Shown here: piece after piece, positions 12,291-22,715 of the stretch
Layout: the number at the start of each line of letters is the position of its first letter
Numbering within the stretch: position 1 is the stretch's first letter
NCBI RefSeq assembly: GCF_007565055.1
Contig: NC_044560.1
Span: 43,915,030 to 43,979,029 of the forward strand
From: Rhinopithecus roxellana
Taxonomy: Eukaryota > Chordata > Mammalia > Primates > Cercopithecidae
Direction of reading: 5' to 3'
DNA: 64,000 bases
Translations under genes and position numbers: made by a program
The notes under the pieces: model-generated
The model's input: only the letters and a program-made list of their open reading frames with translations
The model's database searches: none
Told to the model about the DNA's origin: nothing

Positions 12291-12674
12291 ATTTTGCATT
12301 GGAGGGTGCACTGTGTCAAATTTGTATTCTTATCTTAAACACCAAATACTCTTAAAGTCCATCCATGGGCCTGTGGAGTTGAGGGTAAATGTAGAGGTTT
12401 ATCGGGCCTAATAATGAAAGTATGGGTAGTTATTGCCATGGAGGAGGAGGGTGAATGTTTTGTAGAGTCCATTCCAACTTTGAAATTCCGATTCTCTGAT
12501 AAACTCCTACCTCTCCTCTGTTGCTTAATCTCCGATCTTGAGCCTGGAAGGAGAGTAGGCAACTCAGTCAATGAGGGAGTGTTATTTAGTAATTGCACAT
12601 TGGCCTCTTCCTGCTGGATCCCATATTGACACTGGAGTAAGGCTAGAGACTAGGAGACAAGGCCCCATGGGAAC

Positions 12675-12836
12675 TTTGTGAAATGGAGAGGGGCAAGGGT
12701 GTGTCCCTGGACCGGCTGTTTCTGGGGCAGCTGTCCTAGGTGTTGAGATATACACAGGTCTGTTCTAAGATGTTCCTACTGGATCCTGTCAGGGTGCACT
12801 CTAGCATTCCTGGATTTATTGTGCACCATTTATGGC
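12675..12836 (+). repeat. Local duplication, block 2 copy A
   Basis: 162 bp, from tttgtgaaatggagagggg to tgtgcaccatttatggc, matched by 13614-13774 at roughly 95% identity with one single-base gap. Not a repeat family I know. Confidence 0.93.
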
Positions 12837-13089
12837 TCCACAGTCCACTAGATGAAATTGTGAAGACTCAATATGGTGGCTCTCCAGGGACTTTCCCTCT
12901 TTTTCTCCCTTAGCATTAGAGATGACCCGTCAGCGTTGCAAGCAATTCTGTGGTAGCACATCAAGTATTCTGTCACAGCTGGAAAGGCTGGATAAACATC
13001 AAGGGACTGCCAAGACCAGACTTCTCATTCAGTCTGAGTAGGAGGAAAGAGGACAGGTTGTTGGAGAGTTGGTTTAAAAATGAATTATG

Positions 13090-13384
13090 GGCTGGGCGTG
13101 GTGGCTCACACCTGTAATCTTGCACTTTGGGAGGCTGAGGCAGGCGGATCATGAGGTCAGGAGTTCGAGACCAGCCTAACCAACGTGGTGAAACCCTGTC
13201 TCTACTAAAAAATACAAAAATTAGCTGGGTGTGGTGGCACGCACCTGTAATCCCAGCTACTCAGGAGGCTGAGGCAGGAGAATTACTTGAACCTGGGAGG
13301 CGGAGGTTGCAGTTAGCCGAGATCATGCCATTGCACTCCAGCCTGGGCAACAAGAGCGAAACTCTGTCTCAAAAAAAAAAAAAA
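13090..13384 (+). mobile_element. Alu (AluS-like) with target duplication
   Basis: Sense Alu lying between the two copies of the duplication. Short target-site duplication gaattatg at 13082-13089 and 13385-13392. It separates the block 2 copies, so the original spacing of those copies was about 300 bp less. Confidence 0.95.
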
Positions 13385-13593
13385 GAATTATGATCGGTCT
13401 TTCTCGTTTCATCATCTGATGGGTGGAGGAGGGAAAGGGTCAGAAATATTTATTTTAATACCCTCCCAGTATGAATGAGTGATTTTGATCCTAGTTTTAG
13501 GTTTTAATATGGTGGATGTGAGATTGCAAGTAGTTTAATTTGTTTGGCAAGGTCATCCCCAAGGATGTCCGATGCATCTGCATTCTTGTTCTA

Positions 13594-13811
13594 GATTCCA
13601 TTCTAGCCATGCGTTTGTGAAATGAGGAGGGGCAAGGGTGTGTCCCTGGACCGTCTGTTTCTGGGGTACTGTCCTAGGTGTTGAGATACACACAGGTCTT
13701 TTCTAAGATGTTCCTACTGGATCCTGTCAGGTTGCACTCTAGCATTCCTGGATTTATTGTGCACCATGTATGGCACAATAAATGGAATGTTCCCATGGCT
13801 AGAATGGAATC
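13594..13811. repeat. 18-bp inverted repeat enclosing block 2 copy B
   Basis: gattccattctagccatg at 13594-13611 is perfectly inverted at 13794-13811. Inside it, a second perfect inverted pair of 10 bp (tttattgtgc 13753-13762, gcacaataaa 13773-13782) sits exactly on the right edge of the duplicated block. Confidence 0.93.
13614..13774 (+). repeat. Local duplication, block 2 copy B
   Basis: Partner of 12675-12836, same orientation, 939 bp downstream. Similarity stops at tatggc, exactly where the 10-bp inverted sequence begins. Confidence 0.93.
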
Positions 13812-13873
13812 AAGGGAGAAGCTTCCTCGTTCCTATTTCAGAGGGAGCAGGGAGAGTAGTGGTGCATATCCCC

Positions 13874-14251
13874 ACAGCTAGAAATAGATTGGTCCTCAAG
13901 TAAATTGGTTTTATAAGTTGATCATGAATCTTCCTGAAAACTGCTGTGGCCTTGGGAATTCTGGAGGGTCCTACTAGTGGACATTCATTCACCTGATGAG
14001 CACCAACTATGTTCTAGGCACTGACTGTGAGAAATACAAATGAGTAAAATATAATCACAGCTGCCAGGGTAGTCTGGTAGGTGACATTTACAATGCAATG
14101 TAAGCTAAGGTTGTAATTAATGTGTTTAACAAAGTACTGTGGCGGCGCAGAGAAGACAGTGACTACATTTGGAGTCCACAGGACTTCACCGGAAAGGCGA
14201 GGCATCTGACCTGGACTTTGAGAAGATGAACCAGAACTCTGTAGGTCCAGT
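13874..14251 (+). repeat. Local duplication, block 1 copy B
   Basis: Partner of 11865-12242, same orientation, offset exactly 2009 at both ends. The right end is shared up to ctgtaggtccagt. Beyond it only copy B continues as the ancient repeat. Confidence 0.95.
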
Positions 14252-14320
14252 AATCTGCTGGAAGGTTTTCAAAGAACACAGGTGGACAGAGCCTTGGGAA
14301 CAGTCAAGGTTGAGGGGGCA
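13982..14320 (+). mobile_element. Ancient L1M-type 3' region (second copy)
   Basis: Same repeat as 11968-12290, here continuing further (gctggaaggttttcaaagaa, acagagccttgggaacag). So copy B probably keeps the original right flank. Family name uncertain. Confidence 0.5.
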
Positions 14321-15664
14321 CTCCTGTGGGTCCACAACCCGAGCTTCTCACCCCTCTTATTTCGTAATGGCTGTCAAGCTCTCCCTTCACTGTTGTTTTT
14401 CTTTACTGCTTTGTGGATTCATCCTGCTGAGTCACTACAACCTCTGCTTGCAGTCATGCCAGGTCTCCCAGTTAGGAAACGACCCTGCTCTTCACTGCCT
14501 GGTTCCTTTGTGTGGCTGCTTCCAGCCTTCTGTCTCCCCTTCTCAGAGCTATGACAAGAGGTTCTTATAGCCTTAAAAATAAAAAGCAACTTCATATGTT
14601 GTGCCTTTGTGTTATTTATTGCATCATTTGTTGAGCAAGTTTCCCAGGACTGGAGCTGGAGGTCATTTGAGAGATGTCTCCTGGGATCCCACTGAAACTC
14701 TCCTCCACTGATCCCAGTTGGTGACCAGGAACAGGGGCTGCTTGTGGTCCTTTTACCTCTCTCCATGTTTTCCAGCTTCCTAAGATACCCGGTCCCTTCC
14801 TGCATTTTGGCCAGCATTTATCTTTCCTTCTACTTTGTGCTTCTAGTGGTTCTGGGTCACTTTCTGTCAGCTCCCAAATTCCAGAGGTGGACCTGGGTTA
14901 GGCCATTGGTTCTGTGTCTTTTAGTGTGTATTGCTTGAGAATGCTCATATTTATATAGTATATTCTGTAGTGCCTGAAAATTCTAAGGCCACAGCGGTTT
15001 TGAATGATTCAAAGTTAGTCACTTCGGTATGAAACAATGTGAATTTAAAGGCAAACCCAGGATTCTTTGAAAGCAAAAACTTTCTTTAGAGCAGCAGCGT
15101 GCTTGGTGAGGCAAATAGATTGCATTTTGTGGTGCCAGAAATAGATGATTCCCTTTTTATACCCTACATCTTTGCCATGTAGTCAGAGACATACAGATCC
15201 TTACTTGAAGTGAATTCTGGCACCACAATTTTGTAGAGACAGTCAGTGTAGTACAGCATGAGAAGGGCATCCGATGTGTCCTTTGAATAATTTCTGTTGA
15301 GGAGCAGGCATCAGCCCATTGCAGAGATTGCTGAGGGGACGGTGCAGACGAGAGGCAGGTAGTCTTGGGGCATTGTGAAAACAAGTGTGAAAGGCCTTTT
15401 GGAATCCTGCTTTTTGGCAGTGTTGTGCAGGTCCCTCCGAAATTTCGTCACTTGCTTGGAGACATGTACAACAGAGGGATACATCACTTAGGCAGAGACT
15501 ACTCAAGGGCTGAAAAATGCTGCACTCATGAATAGTTTCACTGAGCTGGAGATTGGTCACATCTGATGTCTGGATGGTGGCCATTGTTGTTAAAAATAGC
15601 TTAGAAGTTCAAAACAGAGGGGTGGGAGCCTTGTGTTCTCTTTTCCTCCCTGGAAAGGGAAGTG
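14321..15664. other. unassigned stretch with a possible decayed coding frame
   Basis: Moderate GC and no repeat I recognise. Open frames of 132-133 codons overlap on both strands at 14169-14817 without recognisable motifs. At 15164-15487 (minus) a frame is interrupted by one stop (see findings). It may hold an old retrocopy or LTR, but I do not assign one. Confidence 0.4.
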
Positions 15665-15825
15665 TTTTTATGAGCTGTGGAACTTTGAGTAAAACTTAAC
15701 TTCTTTGTACCTTGTTTTGCTCATCTGTAAATGGCGATAACAGTGGTATCCACCTTATGAGATGTTCAGGATTCAATGAATATAAAGCATTTGGCATGAT
15801 GCCTGGCACATATAACTAACATTGG
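15665..15825 (+). mobile_element. MIR SINE
   Basis: ctgtggaactttgagtaaaa, gttttgctcatctgtaaatg gcgataacag, then gatgcctggcacatataact: MIR order, missing its 5' part. Confidence 0.72.
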
Positions 15826-16199
15826 TGTAGTGTTTAATTATATTTATTATTTTTTCTCATTATTACTGTTCTTTCCTATTTGAGATTTCTCAGAGGTTCT
15901 GTACTTGTTATAATTCTTTCCATGGCTTTACTTCCCATTAGCAGTGGCTTAATTCTTATTGGGAGAAAAAACCTTTGAATCATGGTAATTTTCTTAATTC
16001 CCTTGTCTGACCTTTGGGATGGTGGAGCTGGGAGGGCAGTGCAGAGTCAGATGTCAGTGGGGAGCAGAGATTGTGGGCAGTCCCAGGCAGTGGCGGGTGC
16101 CAGCTGGAACTATCTAGTGCCCTCTCGATTATTTGATGGTGAAATGGATGATTATTGCAGTTTATCAATTAAAAAAAAAGAACCATAGCATTAGTGTTA

Positions 16200-16362
16200 G
16201 GAGTAGCTGAGTGAAGGTATGTGGGAATTCTCTGTACTATCTTTGCAGGTCTTGTGTAAACCTAAAATTATTTCAAAATGAAAATTAAAAAAAGCCCCAG
16301 CAACAAAGCAGGATGTACACCATGCTGACGTAGTAAATGCTTAATAAATGTTTGTTGGATGC
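16200..16362 (+). mobile_element. Old LINE 3' ends (L1M-like, then L2/MIR-like)
   Basis: acctaaaattatttcaaaat followed by an A-rich end resembles an L1M 3' terminus. gtaaatgcttaataaatgtt tgttgg resembles an L2/MIR 3' end. Both are short and uncertain. Confidence 0.35.
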
Positions 16363-16384
16363 AAGAGTGAGTGAGTGAGTTAGA

Positions 16385-16865
16385 TTTGAACCCAACCTTG
16401 ACACTTATTAGCTAGATTACCTTTGGTTAATTACTACTTTTATAAATCTCAGATTTCTTATTTATTTATTTATTGTTTTGAGACAGAGTCTCGCTCTGTT
16501 GCCAGGCTGTTGTACAGTGGTGCAATCTTGGTTCACTGCAACCTCCGACTCCCTGGTTCAAGTGATTGTTCTGCCTCAACCTCCCAAGTAGCTGGGATTA
16601 CAGGCATGCGCCACCACACCCATGTAATTTTTGTATTTTTAGTAAAGATGGGGTTTCACCATGTTGGGCAGGCTGGTCTCAATCTCCGCCTCAGCCCCAC
16701 AAAGTTCTGGGATTACAGGTGTGAGCCACCACGCCTGGCCCAGATTTCTTATTTCTAAAGTGCCACAATGTCTACCTCACAGCGTTGGTGTGACCATTAA
16801 ATGAGATGTAAAGAACCTTATTAGAGGATCCAGTTATATGGTAAGTAGTCTAACGTAGCTATTGT
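16385..16865 (+). mobile_element. MIR SINE split by an Alu
   Basis: Left piece 16385-16463 (gacacttattagctagatta c, ggttaattacta) and right piece 16741-16865 (ctaaagtgccacaatgtcta, gaccattaaatgagatgtaa) join into one MIR. The Alu at 16464 interrupts it. Confidence 0.68.
16464..16740 (-). mobile_element. Alu (AluS-like) inserted in MIR
   Basis: Perfect 14-bp target-site duplication cagatttcttattt at 16450-16463 and 16741-16754. The tail has become a tttat-type microsatellite. A deletion of about 30 bp near 16685 removed the ctgacctcaagtgatcc block. Confidence 0.95.
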
Positions 16866-16904
16866 TGTTGTTAAAGATATTGTGGGCACTTTGTTGATTG
16901 GCTG

Positions 16905-17145
16905 TTCCCCCACCTCCTTTTTTAAAGACAATATCCATTTAAAAAATACATTTAGGTTTCTTTCAGTTTTTTGCTGTTATGAACAACACTTGGATTAATA
17001 GCTGTATAGCTAGATCTCTGTGTGTGTACATTATGTATTCTTAGGATAAATTTCTGAGAGTCACATGGGTTCCTATTTTTTGGCTCTTTTTATTCCCTTA
17101 CCAGAGTGCCTCCCGATAGTTTGTAATTTTGTAACAATTTACCTT
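16905..17145 (-). mobile_element. L1M-like LINE fragment
   Basis: tttcagttttttgctgttat gaacaacactt, gtattcttaggataaatttc and ccttaccagagtgcctccc follow the antisense order of old L1 3' sequence. Diverged. Confidence 0.5.
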
Positions 17146-17908
17146 TAAAGAACAGAGTTTTGATAGGCAGAGATGGGAGAGTAGGAGAGAGGGAGTAGCC
17201 TGTACACAAAAGGATTGCCTCCTTTACCCCAAAGGTTGAGGCCTCTGAATGCTGGTCTGAGCTCCTAGAGGTGATATCTCCGGAGCGTGGTAAGCACAAC
17301 CAGTCAGCCTTGTGCCAAATGCTGGGTGTCCTGCTGCCATGGTTGGGGAGGGCTGAAGTTTTCACCCTGTTGCCAGGGGTGGTGGGGACTTGGATGACTG
17401 GCACCCAGCGTGGACAGCTGCCACCTGCCCATGGTAGATGAAACCTTACTTTCGATGGGAATGGCCCTCCTGTCTTATGGGAGTTGTAGACTGTGTGGAG
17501 TGCAGTTGAACAAGGATGAGCAGGTAATCCAAGTGTACTTAGAATTTGCTTCCTCTGAATATTAGAACATGAAGAGGTCTTTGAGGGAATCCAGCATGGT
17601 GGTTTTGACTGTTTGAAAACTGAGGAACCCTGTTTCATATCAATCCCACATGGAATCTCAGTGTACTAAAGAGTTTGTTTGTTTGTTTGTTTGTTTGTTT
17701 ATTTATTATGCTTTAAGTTCTGGGATACATGTGCAGAACGTGAAGGTTTGTTGCATAGGTATACACGTGCCATGGTGGTTTGCTGCACCCATCAACCTGT
17801 CATCTGCATTAGTTATTTCTCCTAATGCTATCCCTCTCCTATCCCCCCACTCCCTGACAGGCCCCAGTGTGTGATGTTCTCCTCCCTGTGTCCATGTGTT
17901 CTCATTTT

Positions 17909-19428
17909 TCAACTCCCACTTACGAGTGAGAACATGCAGTGTTTGGTTTTTGGTTCCTGTGTTAGTTTGCTGAGAATGATAGTTTCCAGCTTCATCCATG
18001 TCCCTGCAAAAGACATGAACTCATCCTTTTTTATGGCTGCATAGTATTCCATGGTGTATATGTACCACATTTTCTTGATCCAGTCTATCATTGATGGGCA
18101 TTTGGGTTGGATCCAAGTATTTGTTATTGTGAACAGTGCTGCAGTAAACATACGTTTGCATGTGTCTTTATAGTAGAATGATTTATAATCATTGGAGCAT
18201 ATACCCAGTCATGGGATTGCTGGGTCAAATGGTATTTCTGGTTCCAGATCCTTGAGGAATTGTCACACTGTCTTCCACAATGGCTGAACTAATTTACACT
18301 CCCACCAGCAGTGTAAAGTGTTCCTATTTCTCACATCCTCTCCAGCATCTGTTGTTTCCTGACTTTTTAATGATCGCCATTCTGACTTACATAAGATGGT
18401 ATCTCTGGCCGGGCGCGGTGGCTCAAGCCTGTAATCCCAGCACTTTGGGAGGCTGAGACGGGCGGATCACGAGGTCAGGAGATCGAGACCATCCTGGCTA
18501 ACACAGTGAAACCCCGTCTCTACTAAAAATACAAAAACTAGCCGGGCGAGGTGGCGGGCGCCTGTAGTCCCAGCTACTCCGGAGGCTGAGGCGGGAGAAT
18601 GGCGCAAACCCGGGAGGCGGAGCTTGCAGTGAGCTGAGATCCGGCCACTGCACTCCAGCCTGGGCGACAGAGCAAGACTCCGTCTCAAAAAAAAAAAAAA
18701 AAAAAAAAAGATGGTATCTCATTGTGGTTTTGATTTGTGTTTCTCTAATGACCAGTGATGATGAGCTTTTTCCCCTATGTTTGTTGGCCACATAAATGTC
18801 TTCTTTTGAGAAGTGTCTGTTCATATCCTTCGCCCTGTTTGATGGGGTTGTTTTTTTTCTTGTAAATTTGTTTAAATTCTTTGTAGATTCTGGATATTAG
18901 CCCTTTGTCAGATGCATAGATTGCAAAATTTTTCTCCCATTCTGTAGGTTGCCTCTTCACTCTGATGATAGTTTCTTTTGCTGTGCAAAAGCTCTTTAGT
19001 TTAATTAGATCCCATTTGTCAATTTTGGCTTTTGTTGCCATTGCTTTTAGTGTTTTAGTCATGAAGTCTTTACCCATGCCTATGTCCTGATTATAGTTTT
19101 AGGTCTTATGTTTAAGTCTTTAATCCATCTTGAGTTAATTTTTGTATAAGGTGTAAGGAAGGGGACCAGTTTCAGTTTTCTGCATATGGCTAGCCAATTT
19201 TCCCAACACCATTTATTAAATAGGGAATCCTTTCCCCATTGCTTGTTTTGGTCAGGTTTGTCAAAGATCAGATGGTTGTAGATGTGGGGTGTTATTTCTG
19301 AGGTCTTTGTTCTGTTTCATTGATCTATATGTCTGTTTTGGTACCAGTACCATGCTGTTTTGGTTACTCTAGCCTTGTAGTATAGTTTGAAGTCAGGTAG
19401 CGTGATGCCTCCAGCTTTGTTCTTTTTG
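17909..19428 (-). pseudogene. L1 ORF2 C-terminal remnant
   Basis: About 400 codons of the L1 ORF2 protein (endonuclease/reverse transcriptase polyprotein) remain, representing the C-terminal part after the polymerase core. The last segment (17909-18151) is open and carries the WIKKMWYIYTMEYYAAIKKD block near its start and ends just before the 3' UTR. Other open pieces are 18775-19077 and 19317-19428. Stops and frameshifts separate them, and an Alu interrupts the reading at 18406-18720. The endonuclease and polymerase domains are absent, so it cannot function in retrotransposition. Confidence 0.88.
18406..18707 (+). mobile_element. Cercopithecid-specific AluY inside L1
   Basis: Near-consensus Alu from ggccgggcgcggtggctca to an A23-24 tail. 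Perfect 13-bp target-site duplication aagatggtatctc at 18393-18405 and 18708-18720. Carries gagatccggccactgc and gctcaagcctgtaatcc, the Old World monkey variants. CpGs are well kept, so the insertion is recent. Confidence 0.97.
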
Positions 19429-19577
19429 CAAGAGATTAATTTTATAAGTTCAGACTTGTAGGTGTCATAACTTATAAGAATCGTCCATTTACTTACCATA
19501 AATGGACTTACAAGAAATTAATTTTGTAAGTTTAGACTTGTAGGTATCATAACTTACAAGAATCATCCATTTACTTA
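19429..19577 (+). repeat. Two-copy duplication, 82-bp period, with internal palindrome
   Basis: 67-bp units at 19429-19495 and 19511-19577 (caagagattaattttataag versus caagaaattaattttgtaag at their starts) with about 7 differences. The 15-bp spacer creates an inverted repeat with the end of unit 1: gtccattta, then taaatggac. Unit 1 starts exactly where L1 homology ends. Confidence 0.9.
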
Positions 19578-21436
19578 TGGTGAAGTCAAGAGAACAATGA
19601 AGCTGCTTTAGTGAGCACTGAATTTTAACTTGGGTTCTGAGTGGCAGTCCCCAGTCAAATGCCAGTTTCATTATCCAGGTTCCATCTGGTTTTAATTTTG
19701 TTTGCAGTGTAGAAAAGTCTGATTTGCATGGATAAGTAAATGTAGATAAGAATAGTTTACTAATACCTTACAAGTTCAGGATACTCTTTAATTAAATTGA
19801 TCCAGAAGCCTGAAAGATGAATAGGGGGAACTTTGGTCTCCAAGGAGAATCACACTGTTTAACAAATACTTTCATTCTTTATTACAATCTGCAAGACAGA
19901 TGATAATGTGTGCTCACTCTTTTTATTACAATGCAGCCTGTTATGAATTCATTTGTTTTTGTATAACTGACTATTCCCATGTGATAAGAGCATGAGCCAA
20001 CAGATGTGCCTGAGATTTACCTGGCATTTAACTGAACATACTGCAGGTGTGCTATAGCAGTGTACTTGCTTGAATAATTTTAAGGCACCAGACAAGTACA
20101 GGCCTGAATTTTTAAAAAGAGAGTTCCAGTTTCCTTCAGAATCAGTGATATATTTATAAGATACTAATATAAGCTTAGAATTGGTAAAGGCAGCTTTATT
20201 CTGAGGTCTACAGAAAGATAATGTGAACACATTTGTCATCATCAGTGTACTAAAATTTCCAATAAAATTTGAATCTGTGGGAGTTTATTATAATCTCTAA
20301 AATCGTTAATGTATTATCTTAAAAACAAAATTGAATAAATTTTTTTTGCAGAGTTTTATAGCACTCAGAACCTTTTGGTTGCTCAGAACATAGCTTGAAA
20401 ATCCAGATCTTTCACATGCTCCTCTAAGCTGTTTTTGTCTGCTAAGCAGTTAGGACTTCTGGAGGGGGCAGGAAGCTGTGCAGTCAAGTGACATCCTTTA
20501 TTTAGTTTTGTGTGTCCATGTGTGTACGCACATGAATGCACTCTTGTATATCTACTAGGTGCAGTGAGAGTTGGCTTCAGGGAGACAGGGAAATGTGTGA
20601 TTTTGGGGTCCCCAGCCTGAGCCTACTTTTCCTGGTAGTGTTCTTTGTTGTGGAATCTTTCTCATCACCTTTTATTGCGTGGAAACTTAATCTATTCAGG
20701 TCCCAACTTTCAGGCTTCTCTGCTCTGACAAGGCCAATATGATAGACTAGTCTGAGTTAAAAGGTGGCAGTGAGGGAACCAGCTATCCCTCCCTATTTTT
20801 GTATTGTCATTAAGTATCTCATGGCATTGAACACTTTCACCGCAAGTGGCTGCTTCAGGGGCACTGGCAGGTTGGGAGGGACATTGTGTTCTTAATAGTG
20901 CCTTTTGTGCCATTTAACTCCCACAGTAGAGAGACCCAGCCTTAAGCAATAAGACTGACCCTCCGTAGGACTGCTGCCAGTCTATATGTTGTCTTTGTGA
21001 AAATTGGAAAACAGTACCTTGTCTGAGTGGGGTAGCCCTGCACCAGAGAGTGTGGCCTGGCTAGTAAAAGGCAGGTTGGATTTCAGCCATCACTTTCTTA
21101 CCTCAGTTGGGCATTCTTGGCAGTGCCCAACCTGCCCAACCATGTGCTGTAGTCCTGATTCTACCTGCTATCTTCCAGCCAATTATAGGGGCTTTTTATT
21201 CTTGTGCATTACACAGATGTGTTCATTGGCCGCTTAATAGACATTTGAGTTGATCGATACACAGCATTGACCAAATAGAGAGAATGGCACTTTGCAGGGT
21301 GTTTAGTTCCTGCTGTCCCCATAGCAGCAGCGACCATCAGCGACCTGTTACCTTAAGGATTCTGTAGTTCATTCATTTATTAATTCAGCAGCTCCTTCTT
21401 AAGTACCTGTAGTGTAAAAGGAGACAGGGTACCAAG
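19578..21436. other. unassigned stretch
   Basis: 1.86 kb. No repeat family recognised except a weak attcatttattaattcagca start near 21370 that resembles the ancient L1M-type end. A minus frame of 97 codons (19949-20242) and small plus frames carry no motif. Confidence 0.5.
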
Positions 21437-21545
21437 CTACAAAGAGCACCATCTTTGGAGTCAAATCTGGGTTTGAAATTTGTCTTTTCTGTTGACTGTC
21501 TTTGTAATGTTTGGCAAATTATTAAACTTTCTGAGCCTCATTTAT
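21437..21545 (+). mobile_element. MIR SINE fragment
   Basis: ctttggagtcaaatctgggt, ttgactgtctttgtaatgtt tggcaaattattaaac, ctgagcctcattt: MIR 5' half and core. Confidence 0.65.
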
Positions 21546-22250
21546 TTGTTCATTTGCCCACTTATTCAACAAATATTTATTGAGCATTGCCCTTGGCTGG
21601 ATGAAGATAAAAAAAAAAGGAAGACAGATGCAGTTCTTTCCCTCATCTCTAGTGAGGATGTGGACACAAAACAAATACATGGATCAACACATAACAATTC
21701 TAGGCTGTCATAAGTGACCTGAGGAAAAGAAACAAGGATGTGCTAAAATTAATAGGAGCTGGAGAGTAGCGGGGAGGGACACAGGAGACTGGGCCAGAGA
21801 GACAGAGCTCTTTCTTTCTTTTTTTTTTTTTTGAGACGGAGTCTCACTCTGTCTCCCGGGCTAGAGTGCAGTGGCCAGATCTCAGCTCACTGCAAGCTCC
21901 GCCTCCCGGGTTCACGCCATTCTCCTGCCTCAGCCTCCCGAGTAGCTGGGACTACAGGCGCCCGCCACCTTGCCCGGCTAGATTTTTGTATTTTTTAGTA
22001 GAGACGGGGTTTCACAGTGTTAGTCAGGATGGGCTCGATCTCCTGACCTCGTGATCCGCCCGTCTCGGCCTACCAAAGTGCTGGGAGCCACCGTGCCCGG
22101 CCAGAGCTCTTTCTTAATAGGGTTGTCAGGGAACACTTGTCAGAGGCGAGCACATAAGCAGACCCAAAGAATGGTGAGGAACTGGCGTGCAGAGAGCAGT
22201 CAAGGCTGAAGAGTCAGCTTGGACAAAGGTGGGAAGTAGTTGGTATATTT
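21546..22250 (+). mobile_element. Ancient L1M-type 3' region split by an Alu
   Basis: ttattcaacaaatatttatt gagcattg, ccctcatctctagtgagg, then after the Alu gttgtcagggaacacttgtc agaggcgagc and caaagaatggtgaggaact. Same family as 11968 and 49295. Interrupted at 21817-22102. Confidence 0.55.
21817..22102 (-). mobile_element. Cercopithecid-type AluY with 3-prime-arm deletion
   Basis: Antisense Alu with perfect 13-bp target-site duplication agagctctttctt at 21804-21816 and 22103-22115. Has the gtggccagatctcagctc form (decayed ccggcc variant). The stretch normally reading gggattacaggcttgagcc is shortened to gggagcc. Confidence 0.95.
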
Positions 22251-22309
22251 GAGGACATAAAAATATGGACTTGAGGCATAATGGAAGACAAGGTTGGAGA
22301 CAGTGATGA

Positions 22310-22540
22310 TAACAGTAGCAAGCACTTGTTTAGTTCCTGCTATGTCCAGATACTGTGCTGAGTGCCTTCGCATACATTAACTCTTTTAATGCTGAGCAAA
22401 ATACTACAGAGCATGTTTTATGATCATTGTTTTACAGATGAGGAAATTGAGGCACAGATGGGCTAAATAACTTACCCAGGATTTCCCAGCCGGCATGTGG
22501 TAGAGATGAGATTCAAACATATTTGTTCTGGTTCTAGACT
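22310..22540 (-). mobile_element. MIR SINE
   Basis: Nearly complete minus-strand MIR: tgtgctgagtgccttcgcat, attgttttacagatgaggaa, attgaggcacagatgggct, aacttacccaggatttccca, gagatgagattcaaac. Confidence 0.82.
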
Positions 22541-22574
22541 CTGTGCTTATGTGTACTCTGCTGTAGTGCCAGTG

Positions 22575-22715
22575 AAGGCTGGGTCATGCCAGACCTCAGT
22601 TTCTTCATCAGTAAAATGGAACTAATATGTGGATTAAACAAAACGTGTATAGAATGGCAGCCATATCATATCATAAGCATTCATCAGGTGGACTGTATAT
22701 CTAGTGGTGGTGGTA
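22575..22715 (+). mobile_element. MIR SINE fragment
   Basis: cctcagtttcttcatcagta aaatggaactaat is the MIR core; flanks are poor. Confidence 0.5.

Larger units (their letters stand above)
17674..19428 (-). mobile_element. 5'-truncated L1 (primate L1PA/PB type), split by an Alu
   Basis: Antisense L1 3' end: a (GTTT)n tail remnant at 17674-17700, the 3' UTR (tttaagttctgggatacatg, ggtttgttgcataggtat), then ORF2 reading on minus. About 1.44 kb is left after removing the Alu at 18406. Homology stops at gttctttttgc (19428). The target-site duplication is not convincing; aagag at both edges is the best candidate. Similarity to modern L1 is still high, so it is a primate-age insertion. Confidence 0.93.

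Noticed and set aside
14169..14817. Open frames of 132-133 codons on both strands
   Set aside because: They overlap on opposite strands, have no motif, and the plus frame begins inside an ancient repeat. Chance frames in moderately GC-rich DNA.
17673..17706. (GTTT)n array as a separate microsatellite
   Set aside because: It is the evolved tail of the L1 just downstream.
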